Assembly: GCA_015662175.1 (NCBI GenBank) | Contig: DQUR01000073.1 | Span: forward strand, 1 to 13,129 | DNA from: Thermococcus paralvinellae | Lineage (GTDB): Archaea > Methanobacteriota_B > Thermococci > Thermococcales > Thermococcaceae | DNA length: 13,129 nt | Direction of reading: 5' to 3' | In this document: piece after piece, positions 7,499 through 12,971 of the stretch | Layout of the letters: each line of letters begins with the position of its first letter | How positions within the stretch are numbered: the first letter of the stretch is position 1 | Program-made: the position numbers and the translations under genes | The notes under the pieces: model-generated | Told to the model about the DNA's origin: nothing | The model's input: the letters and a program-made list of their open reading frames with translations, nothing else | Databases searched by the model: none

Positions 7499-7875
7499 GG
7501 GCTTTCACCCCTTTCCCTCTTGAGTTTTACTTCATAGGCATCAATAACAGCCCTCACAGGCTTTACACCACTCAGATGGGCAGCCTTTGCAATCGCATGA
7601 GCACCTGTTGGGTTAGTAAGCAACAGGGCTATCAACGCAACCAAACTGTGAAGTGCCATCTGAAGGTATTTGGGGTCTCCAGTTATGTTGAGCCGGTTTA
7701 CTGCATGAACGATTACAGCGAGGACTGCAAAGATTGTTCCGAATGTTGTGCACTTAGTTGCCCCATGCAAGCGTGTATAGACTTCTGAGAACCTGTGGAG
7801 GGCAAAGCTACCGAGCAAGTTGAAGGCTATGTTAATCCCAAGGAAAGCATAAATGACGTATTCAATACCGGTCAC
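7495..7875 (-). CDS. mbhC: Membrane-bound hydrogenase subunit MbhC (MrpG-like)
   Basis: A MrpG-family membrane subunit of 126 residues. It has three hydrophobic helices, the signature GSFALHRFSEVYTRLHGATK (about residues 22-41) and NPTGAHAIAKAAHLSG near the C-terminus, followed by a basic, hydrophilic tail. The start codon is GTG at 7875, overlapping the TGA of mbhB and preceded by a GGGGGG stretch that can act as binding site. The stop overlaps the ATG of mbhD. In Mbh it belongs to the Mrp-like part of the membrane arm. The upstream mnhG shows the same RLHA-type and GAHA motifs, confirming family membership. Confidence 0.9.
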   Translation of the reverse strand: MTGIEYVIYAFLGINIAFNLLGSFALHRFSEVYTRLHGATKCTTFGTIFAVLAVIVHAVNRLNITGDPKYLQMALHSLVALIALLLTNPTGAHAIAKAAHLSGVKPVRAVIDAYEVKLKRERGESP

Positions 7876-8135
7876 CTCAATCCCCCCGGAAGATATCTTG
7901 CTATAACAAGGGTTCCGATGTAGCTCAGCAGGGCATAGACAATTGCAATGTCAATGTAAATTACCCTGTCATACGCCGCTCCAAGAAGCACCATCCCAGC
8001 AACGATCAGCGTATTAAGTGTGTCAACTCCAACGACCCTGTCCGGAACCGTTGGGCCAAGAAGAATCCTGAGCACAGAAAAAAATGCTCCAATCATGATT
8101 ATTAATGCTGAATAAAAGAATACCGGCGCAATCAT
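7872..8135 (-). CDS. mbhB: Membrane-bound hydrogenase subunit MbhB (MrpF-like)
   Basis: A small MrpF-type subunit, 87 residues with three predicted membrane helices. The family signature GPTVPDRVVGVDTL (about residues 27-40) is fully present, unlike its paralogue mnhF, where the Arg is lost. I choose the ATG at 8135: it overlaps the TGA of mbhA (ATGA) and follows AAGGAGGTTGGGG at a good distance. The alternative start at 8156 would add seven residues inside mbhA and precede the binding site. It is part of the sodium-antiporter membrane arm of Mbh. The stop overlaps the GTG start of mbhC, giving GTGA. Confidence 0.9.
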   Translation of the reverse strand: MIAPVFFYSALIIMIGAFFSVLRILLGPTVPDRVVGVDTLNTLIVAGMVLLGAAYDRVIYIDIAIVYALLSYIGTLVIARYLPGGLR

Positions 8136-8632
8136 CTCCCCAACCTCCTTGCCCATTTTTCAAATGATCCAGAAACAGGCTCTGAGCTTTTTGGCTTCTC
8201 CTCCCTCACATAAATCCAGTGAACATAGAGGGCTTTTTCCTCCGGACAGGCATCTATTGTAAGTGTTCCCGGAGTTAAAGTTATTGAGTTACTCAAGATG
8301 GTGTATTGAGCGTCATTCTCGAGCTCAACGGGAACTCTAACTATCCCCGGCCTTATCTTTCCGGTTATCACCCTATAAGCAACATCAAAGTTAGCCTTAA
8401 CCATTCCCCAGAACAGGGGGCCGATTGAATAAACAACGAGCTCGAGCAATCTTATCGGATTCAGAAACCTTGTGGTTTTTTCACCTATGATGTTTCTCGT
8501 CGAATAGGCCACTATTGTGGAAAATATTATCCCTGCAACAATCTCTTCCGGACTCCACAGCATCCCTTTAGTTCCAGCCGTAAGCATTAACCAGAGCATA
8601 AATGACCATACAAATGAAACGATAAAACCCAT
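8132..8632 (-). CDS. mbhA: Membrane-bound hydrogenase subunit MbhA (MrpE-like)
   Basis: First gene of the hydrogenase operon; a 166-residue MrpE-family membrane subunit. After two or three N-terminal helices comes a soluble domain with PGIVRVPVELE (about residues 95-105), NSITLTPGT and YVHWIYV, the same blocks as in mnhE upstream. In Mbh, subunits A-H form the membrane arm related to Mrp antiporters, which moves Na+ in exchange for H+. The frame reaches a GTG at 8641, but that GTG belongs to the GGGGTGG binding site and the ATG at 8632 is correctly spaced behind it. It is preceded by a 187-base intergenic region with the likely promoter, and its TGA overlaps the ATG of mbhB. Confidence 0.9.
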   Translation of the reverse strand: MGFIVSFVWSFMLWLMLTAGTKGMLWSPEEIVAGIIFSTIVAYSTRNIIGEKTTRFLNPIRLLELVVYSIGPLFWGMVKANFDVAYRVITGKIRPGIVRVPVELENDAQYTILSNSITLTPGTLTIDACPEEKALYVHWIYVREEKPKSSEPVSGSFEKWARRLGR

Positions 8633-8686
8633 CCTCTCCACCCCAACTTTTGGTTTAAACCCTTAAATCTGGAGTTTTACCCAATC

Positions 8687-8720
8687 CCGATATTTAGTTC
8701 GTTTGTTACTCTTAAAAGGA
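8687..8720 (-). promoter_or_regulatory. Candidate TATA region of the mbh promoter
   Basis: The 187-base gap before mbhA is AT-rich. On the minus strand it holds two TATA-like stretches, CCTTTTAAG (about 8719-8711) and ACTAAATAT (about 8698-8690). With transcription starting some 25 bases downstream, either would give a leader of about 30-60 bases before the ATG at 8632. Further T/A-rich pieces (GATTTAAGG and GTTTAAAC nearer the gene) could also serve. I cannot choose between them without a mapped transcription start. Confidence 0.3.
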
Positions 8721-8769
8721 TTTTGAAAAGCGTAGAATTGACAACAAAGGTACAAAACAGCTCTTTAAG

Positions 8770-8786
8770 AACCAAAGATTCTCAAC
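8770..8786 (-). promoter_or_regulatory. SurR-like operator upstream of mbhA
   Basis: The minus strand reads GTTGAGAATCTTTGGTT. Against the SurR consensus GTT-n3-AAC-n5-GTT known from P. furiosus, the spacings n3 and n5 are exact and eight of the nine fixed bases match, the one mismatch being AAT for AAC. SurR is a redox-sensitive regulator that activates mbh and represses sulfur-response genes when sulfur is absent. The site lies about 138 bases ahead of the mbhA start, upstream of possible TATA elements, which is where an activator would bind. The match is by eye. Confidence 0.5.
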
Positions 8787-8808
8787 AAAAAGTTTGTAAA
8801 AATTAAAA
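8787..8808 (-). terminator. Probable U-tract terminator after mnhD
   Basis: On the minus strand, starting about 20 bases after the TAA of mnhD, there are T runs of four (8808-8805), five (8802-8798) and five (8791-8787). Archaeal RNA polymerase terminates at such oligo-T tracts without needing a hairpin. The position, between two operons on the same strand and upstream of the SurR-like site, fits a terminator separating the antiporter module from mbh. Read-through remains possible. Confidence 0.5.
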
Positions 8809-8828
8809 GGCAAGGGTATACAAATTTG

Positions 8829-10388
8829 TTAACGTAGGTTTTTTGCTAATTCCAAAATGACCCCTATGTAATTTTGATAATCCAAAGTTTGTGTTGCTGC
8901 TGGGGTTATGAGTTTGTCTATGATGAGGGGCGCTGTTAGTCCAATTATGATAACTGCCAATGCTAACACCAGGCAGATCAAACTCATGCTCATTGGTTCT
9001 CTAAGCTTGACATTTTCCCTTGGTTTTCCAAGCCAGACAACGTAAAACGTCCTCATATAAGCTACTAGAGCAATCACCGAGCTAATTACAATAACCATTG
9101 CTAGGGCAAAGCTCTTCTCCATCAAAGCATTGAACAGCAACAACTTGCTGAAGAATACGTTGAAAGGTGGAATCCCAACCAAACTCAACGTAGCCACCGC
9201 CAAGCTAAAGGTGGCAATGGGCATTTTCTTGCCAAGCCCGGCCAAATCCTCCACATTCCTCGAGCCAACGGCATGAATGAACACACCTGCGGCAAGGAAG
9301 AGTAATGCCTTGGCAATCGCATGGTTAACAATGTGGAACAACGCCGCCTCAAGCCCAAGTTGAGTGCCCAAGCCAACGGCCATGAAGAGATAACCCATGT
9401 GCATGATTGTTGAGTAAGCAATTAGCCTCTTGACATCACGCTGAACGTTCATCATCAAAGCTCCGAACAACGCTGAAATCGCACCCAAGATTATCACAAT
9501 TGTACTTAAAACTCCAACCACATGAGCCAACTCTGGAGTCAATGAACCACCATAAACAGTATAGAGGAATCTAATTAGGGCGTAAACACCAACGTTAACG
9601 ACCAACCCTGAGAGCACTGCAGAGATTGGAGATGGAGCAGCGGGGTGAGCCTCTGGAAGCCAGAAGTGGTTTGGAACTATGGCAGCCTTGATGAGGAATG
9701 CCCACGTTGCCAGGGCCAAAGCAACACCGGAGGCAATGACAACATTGCCAACCGGCGAACCCGTTACCGGAAAATCCGACCCATGAACCTTTGCCGACAG
9801 ATCGGCAAAATTAACCGTACCAAAAGCCCCATAAAACATCCCTAAGGCAAGGAAGTACATTGTGGTTCCAACTGCCCCAATAAGGGCATACTTAAACCCG
9901 GCAAACACTGAATCACCTCTATCCCTGTAGAAAGCCACGAGGGCATACGCCGCAATGCTTGTTACCTCAATCATGACGAAGAGGTTGAAGGCATCACCCG
10001 TGAGAAGAACACCAAGCAGACCGGCCTCCAAGCCCAAATAGAGCGTATAATACCACTCCAGGCCTTCATCGTGCTCTAGGTAACGGTAGCTGTAAATCGC
10101 GATGAGGAACATCAACCCAGCTGTGACTAAAGCAATTAAAGCACTCAACCTGTCAACTTCATAGATTATGCCTATCGGAGCAACCCATTTGCCAAAGGTA
10201 TAAACCAGGGGCTTATCCGAAGAGTAGACCAACTGGAAGAGCTTAAAGACACTGATTAAAGTCAAACCCGTGCCCACCAGAGCATAAGCCTGAATTATTT
10301 TCCTGTCGCCCCTAACAATGATTGAGAACAATGGCAGGGCAAATGCAAAGACGATTGGGATAACTGGAGTTAAGCCAACCACATCCAT
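8829..10388 (-). CDS. mnhD: Mrp/Mnh-type Na+/H+ antiporter subunit D (MrpD, NuoL/M/N family)
   Basis: The large ion-translocating subunit of the upstream antiporter module, 519 residues from the chosen start and about 14 membrane helices. It carries Glu141 in FVMIEVTSIAAYALVAF (TM5), Lys234 in AFLIKAAIVPNHFWLPEAHP (TM7), Lys360 in VNHAIAKALLF and Lys415 in PPFNVFFSKLLLF. At the TM8 position where MbhH has Lys258 (SGLVIKAGGVYA), this protein has Asn265 (SGLVVNVGVYA), codon 9596-9594. The open frame extends to 10469, which would add 27 residues lying mostly inside the E gene. The ATG at 10388 sits six bases after GAGGTG and begins MDVVGLTPVIPIV, a normal MrpD N-terminus. It is the last gene before the 8642-8828 intergenic region. 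The missing TM8 lysine could alter proton transfer. Confidence 0.9.
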   Translation of the reverse strand: MDVVGLTPVIPIVFAFALPLFSIIVRGDRKIIQAYALVGTGLTLISVFKLFQLVYSSDKPLVYTFGKWVAPIGIIYEVDRLSALIALVTAGLMFLIAIYSYRYLEHDEGLEWYYTLYLGLEAGLLGVLLTGDAFNLFVMIEVTSIAAYALVAFYRDRGDSVFAGFKYALIGAVGTTMYFLALGMFYGAFGTVNFADLSAKVHGSDFPVTGSPVGNVVIASGVALALATWAFLIKAAIVPNHFWLPEAHPAAPSPISAVLSGLVVNVGVYALIRFLYTVYGGSLTPELAHVVGVLSTIVIILGAISALFGALMMNVQRDVKRLIAYSTIMHMGYLFMAVGLGTQLGLEAALFHIVNHAIAKALLFLAAGVFIHAVGSRNVEDLAGLGKKMPIATFSLAVATLSLVGIPPFNVFFSKLLLFNALMEKSFALAMVIVISSVIALVAYMRTFYVVWLGKPRENVKLREPMSMSLICLVLALAVIIIGLTAPLIIDKLITPAATQTLDYQNYIGVILELAKNLR

Positions 10389-10398
10389 GTCCATCACC

Positions 10399-10884
10399 TC
10401 ACTCAAAAATTCTTCTGGCGAACTTCTCAAAATCCTCGCAAATTTCCTTCCTAGCAACCTCCGGATCAACGGTAGTTACATTAATCCAGTTCACATACAT
10501 ATAATCATCATCCAAATCAACAACCACCGTTCCAGGGGTGTTGGTTATCGAATTCGCCACCAGAGTCTTAGCGTAATCCGTCTTCACATTCACGGGCACC
10601 CTGACAATTCCCGGATTATAGTTGCCGGTGATTATCCTAACTATGACATCCAAGTGTGCCCTTGTTTCAGCAACAAGCATGTACCAGAGGAGGTAAATCA
10701 CGGCCCAAATCCATCTGACCGGGTTCAGCGCCTTAGCGTCATTCTTGACCAAATACTTACCCATAAGCAGGCCTACCCCCAATGCCACAATCACTCCTGT
10801 AATCAGGTCAAACGGTCTAATGGAGCCGGTGAAAGCGACGTAAGTTATGAACGCCAACAACGCGGTGGGAATAACGCCCCTCAT
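10399..10884 (-). CDS. mnhE: Mrp/Mnh-type Na+/H+ antiporter subunit E (MrpE-like)
   Basis: A 161-residue MrpE-family protein. The N-terminal third is hydrophobic, with two or three helices, and the C-terminal part is a soluble domain containing PGIVRVPV (about residues 92-99), NSITNTPGT and YVNWINV, all matched in MbhA (8632-8132). MrpE subunits help assemble the antiporter; the soluble domain probably lies on the cytoplasmic face. The gene lies between C and D here, whereas in the mbh operon the E-type subunit is first. The start overlaps the stop of the C gene (ATGA), and the stop is followed by the binding site and ATG of mnhD. The family is certain from the motifs. Confidence 0.88.
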   Translation of the reverse strand: MRGVIPTALLAFITYVAFTGSIRPFDLITGVIVALGVGLLMGKYLVKNDAKALNPVRWIWAVIYLLWYMLVAETRAHLDVIVRIITGNYNPGIVRVPVNVKTDYAKTLVANSITNTPGTVVVDLDDDYMYVNWINVTTVDPEVARKEICEDFEKFARRIFE

Positions 10885-11285
10885 TGCTCACCACCTTCCA
10901 GTAGTGCCGGTAATCTTTCGCCAATTTTCCTGACGTCCACTGTGCCGTAAAGGCGATAGAGCTGTATTACCAGAACTGCAATGAGCACATTGACTGCCAT
11001 TCCTATGACAACGGCCGTTATGACTAACGCTTGCGGGAGCGGATCAACAGCAGTTTCAACAAACTGGGAAAGAGCTTCCCTTGAAAGGTATGGGAGCACC
11101 GGTGGCGCCACTGGATAAATCACCCTGTAACCCAATAAGACCACAAGCAGGTTGGCGGTGTCGCCGAAGATTGTCAGCGCAATGAGCTTTTTAACCAAGT
11201 TTGGCCTTCTGGCAATCCCATACAAGCTGATCATGATGGTGGCAATCAAGGCGAGTATCACGCTTGCCCAAATAAAAGCAATCAT
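10881..11285 (-). CDS. mnhC: Mrp/Mnh-type Na+/H+ antiporter subunit C (MrpC, NuoK-like)
   Basis: A 134-residue membrane protein of the MrpC/NuoK family, with three predicted helices. NuoK-like features include the segment with PNLVKKLIALTIFGDTANLL after the first helix and the conserved DPLPQALVITAVVIGMAVN (about residues 77-95) leading the last helix. Complex I NuoK and MrpC sit next to the large antiporter subunits and take part in the membrane ion path. Its paralogue mbhG (6500-6138) shares the PIPQALVLTSIVIG block. The ATG overlaps the TGA of the B gene and its own TGA overlaps the ATG of the E gene, which points to translational coupling. Hydrophobicity and length fit the family. Confidence 0.9.
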   Translation of the reverse strand: MIAFIWASVILALIATIMISLYGIARRPNLVKKLIALTIFGDTANLLVVLLGYRVIYPVAPPVLPYLSREALSQFVETAVDPLPQALVITAVVIGMAVNVLIAVLVIQLYRLYGTVDVRKIGERLPALLEGGEQ

Positions 11286-12046
11286 TCTCCCACCCCCAGG
11301 ATTTCTTTAAACACTTTCTCTGGGATTGCCAAGAGTAAAAATACTGCTGTGAATCCACCCCCAACAGCTAGGAACTCGAAGAGGTTGTAGTAGATTAGTG
11401 AACCACTTACAAGCTGTCCCTTAATCTCAGCCGGAAAGATTGGCTGGTTCTGCATGATGAAGCCGCCAGTGAGGAGTGGAACCAATGCCACCAATGCAAT
11501 GCCCAGCAATCCGATGGAACGCAGGATTAGGGCTCTCGTTTTATCTAAGCCGTGCTCCTCAAGAGCGTACTTGGAGTAAGCGGCTATTATGAGGAGTGGT
11601 GCAACTGCCAGTGCTGAACCACCCTGGAAACCACCACCTGGCGTCAAGTGACCATGCAAAGCAATCGAAGCGGAAACGGCAAGGATCATCACAACGATGA
11701 TTTTTGTCACGCTCTTAACCACAAGTGTTAAGCCGCCCGTGAATTCTTTAGGCTTTTGTTTGGCCAATCTTTCTTCTTTCTTGTTTAATCTGAAAACGGT
11801 TAGGCTGCCTATTATTGCGAGGAAGAATACTGAGGTTTCAAAGAAGGTATCAACCCCACGATAATCCCAGAGGATTGAGGTCACAACTTCAGGGCTTTTT
11901 GCTGAGTATTCGCCAAAATAACTGTTCTTTAAATAGAACTCACCGAGGGGTCTTAATTCAGTTTGCGGTGGGAGTTTTGGAGCAATATAATGGGCTAGCC
12001 CGAATATTGTGAGGAGTATGACTATGAGTGGAATCAGTTTTTTCAT
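11282..12046 (-). CDS. mnhB: Mrp/Mnh antiporter subunit B: fused MbhE-like and MrpB domains
   Basis: A 254-residue membrane protein made of two parts that are separate genes in the downstream mbh operon. Residues about 1-87 match MbhE: an N-terminal membrane helix, then a conserved block around WDYRGVDTFFETSVFFLA (residues 60-77) and a second helix. A charged linker (about 88-103) joins it to a MrpB/MnhB domain (about 104-250), which carries HGHLTPGGGFQGG at residues 131-143 and four further membrane segments. In the mbh operon the same blocks are mbhE (DYRGYD) and mbhF (HGHLTPGGGFQGG). It follows the DUF4040 gene almost without a gap (GAGGTGGTG site ahead of the ATG) and overlaps the start of the C gene as ATGA. 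The single open frame is continuous, so the fusion is genuine in this sequence. Confidence 0.88.
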   Translation of the reverse strand: MKKLIPLIVILLTIFGLAHYIAPKLPPQTELRPLGEFYLKNSYFGEYSAKSPEVVTSILWDYRGVDTFFETSVFFLAIIGSLTVFRLNKKEERLAKQKPKEFTGGLTLVVKSVTKIIVVMILAVSASIALHGHLTPGGGFQGGSALAVAPLLIIAAYSKYALEEHGLDKTRALILRSIGLLGIALVALVPLLTGGFIMQNQPIFPAEIKGQLVSGSLIYYNLFEFLAVGGGFTAVFLLLAIPEKVFKEILGVGE

Positions 12047-12047
12047 T

Positions 12048-12302
12048 TCACACCACCTCGTAGCGGGTTGTCTTGCTAACTACAAACACGAGCAGTGCAG
12101 TGTAAATTCCAACTGCGATTGCCACGTAGGCCAAAACTATATCCGGAGCCATGAGGATGTAGAGGGCTATTGAGTAGGCTATGGCTTGAACCGCCGAGAA
12201 GCCAACGGCCTTTAACAAGTCTCTCTCGAGTATTGCCAGATACGAGAAGATCAGTCCGAGAATTACTAAAATGAGTAAGATTATTAGCTGAATTTCAATC
12301 AT
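12048..12302 (-). CDS. DUF4040 antiporter subunit (MbhD-like, corresponds to part of the MrpA C-terminus)
   Basis: An 84-residue, very hydrophobic protein with three predicted membrane helices. The motif APDIVLAYVAIAVG (residues 52-65) aligns with APDVAIAEAAVGAG of the MbhD homologue at 7498-7232, placing it in the DUF4040 family, which in bacterial Mrp forms part of the C-terminal region of MrpA. No separate large MrpA is encoded here, so this gene supplies that region as a free subunit. Tyr59 replaces the Glu found at the aligned position in MbhD (Glu61). The ATG at 12302 follows GAGGTGAAGAACG, a good binding site, and overlaps the stop of the G gene. Subunit naming in archaeal Mnh varies, so I leave the symbol empty. 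Confidence 0.82.
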   Translation of the reverse strand: MIEIQLIILLILVILGLIFSYLAILERDLLKAVGFSAVQAIAYSIALYILMAPDIVLAYVAIAVGIYTALLVFVVSKTTRYEVV

Positions 12303-12654
12303 CGTTCTTCACCTCTGCAAGGTGGTCCACCTTTGGCTGCCATTTGACGAGCTTTGCCTTGTGAGCGGCATAAGCTAAAGCATGTGCACCCGCTGGAGCC
12401 GCTAGGAGAACAATTATTCCAGTTATGAAGCTCGCCCCAGCTATTGCGTGTTTGTGCGGGAGGAAGTCAGAGCCCAATGCAAGGAAGCCAACGCCAAACA
12501 GTGGCACAGCTGCTCCACCAATCGTTCCAACTGTTGCAGCATGCAGTCTAATGTAGAAGTTTGGGAAGCGGAGTAATCCCAATGCCCCGAATAAATCACA
12601 GATTCCGCCGATGATTATCATTATCGCGCCCAGGTAAAACAATATCTCGCTCAC
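12295..12654 (-). CDS. mnhG: Mrp/Mnh-type Na+/H+ antiporter subunit G (MrpG/PhaG-like)
   Basis: A 119-residue membrane subunit of the Mrp antiporter with three predicted helices. It shows the family hallmarks GALGLLRFPNFYIRLHAATV (about residues 23-42) and, near the C-terminus, APAGAHALAYAAH. The start is a GTG at 12654 preceded by a strong AAGGAGGTG site and overlapping the TGA of the F subunit as GTGA. A longer frame from 12714 would add 20 polar residues lying wholly within the upstream gene and looks spurious. The C-terminus is hydrophilic. It overlaps the start of the next gene by a few bases, so the genes are probably co-transcribed and translationally coupled. Its paralogue in the hydrogenase operon is mbhC at 7875-7495. 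Confidence 0.87.
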   Translation of the reverse strand: MSEILFYLGAIMIIIGGICDLFGALGLLRFPNFYIRLHAATVGTIGGAAVPLFGVGFLALGSDFLPHKHAIAGASFITGIIVLLAAPAGAHALAYAAHKAKLVKWQPKVDHLAEVKNDD

Positions 12655-12932
12655 ACTCCCACCTCCTTGGTGACTAAGTGTTTGGCAACGTAAATGTCCA
12701 GCAGGTAAGCCCACAGCGCAAGGATTATTGCCCCGCTTATTAAGAATACGCTCTTAAAGTAAACCGCAAGGATGGCCATAAATGCCGCAATATCGAATGA
12801 TAAACAATCAACGGCAAGAATAATATCCACTATTGTGGGACCCTTAAATGCTCTAACGGCATAGATGATAAACGCGGCTATATAGAGGGGGATGACAAAC
12901 TTCATGAGCGTTATGAACACATCCTCAAGCAT
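12651..12932 (-). CDS. mnhF: Mrp/Mnh-type Na+/H+ antiporter subunit F (MrpF-like)
   Basis: Small membrane subunit of a Mrp-type multisubunit cation/proton antiporter, 93 residues with three predicted membrane segments. The family signature near residue 30, usually of the form GPTxxDRVxxxD, is present as GPTIVDIILAVD; the usual Arg after the first Asp is replaced by Ile. The open frame extends to a GTG at 12941, but that GTG is part of the ribosome binding site GAGGTG, which sits six bases ahead of the ATG at 12932, so I use 12932. It is the first gene of the antiporter module, and its TGA overlaps the GTG start of the next gene (GTGA). It is paralogous to mbhB further down. The family is clear; the exact role of this small subunit in ion transfer is not settled by sequence. 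Confidence 0.85.
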   Translation of the reverse strand: MLEDVFITLMKFVIPLYIAAFIIYAVRAFKGPTIVDIILAVDCLSFDIAAFMAILAVYFKSVFLISGAIILALWAYLLDIYVAKHLVTKEVGV

Positions 12933-12950
12933 TTTTCTCACCTCTTCCTT

Positions 12951-12968
12951 TAAAAATAAAAATGAAAA
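12951..12968 (-). terminator. T-rich run after the upstream membrane-protein gene
   Basis: On the minus strand, directly after the stop at 12972, the sequence has runs of four, five and five T's separated by one or two bases. Archaeal transcription commonly ends at such U-rich tracts without a stem-loop, so this may end the upstream gene. The last run leads into TTTTTAAAGG, which could also serve as a weak TATA-like element for the next operon. The sequence alone does not separate these readings. Confidence 0.35.
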
Positions 12969-12971
12969 GGT

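Noticed and set aside
418..8632. Operon as the sulfane reductase Mbs (Mbx) instead of Mbh
   Set aside because: Mbs has two MbhH-type subunits, lacks MbhI and has lost NiFe ligands in its large subunit. Here there is one MbhH, MbhI is present and MbhL keeps all four cysteines.
8653..8660. GTTTAAAC palindrome near mbhA as a SurR site
   Set aside because: The spacing between GTT and AAC is two bases, not three, and no third GTT follows at five bases. It is a short AT-rich palindrome that can occur by chance.
10318..10950. Plus-strand open frame of 210 codons opposite mnhE and mnhD
   Set aside because: It covers the start of mnhD, all of mnhE and the end of mnhC in antisense. The encoded peptide is rich in low-information Asn, Ile and His runs with no recognisable domain, while the minus-strand genes are clear family members.
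418..12932. Formate hydrogen lyase (fdh-mfh-mnh) cluster
   Set aside because: The tandem Mnh module recalls the T. onnurineus formate clusters, but no formate dehydrogenase or formate transporter is visible, and the hydrogenase part has the full mbhA-N order. A neighbouring fdh outside the window cannot be excluded.
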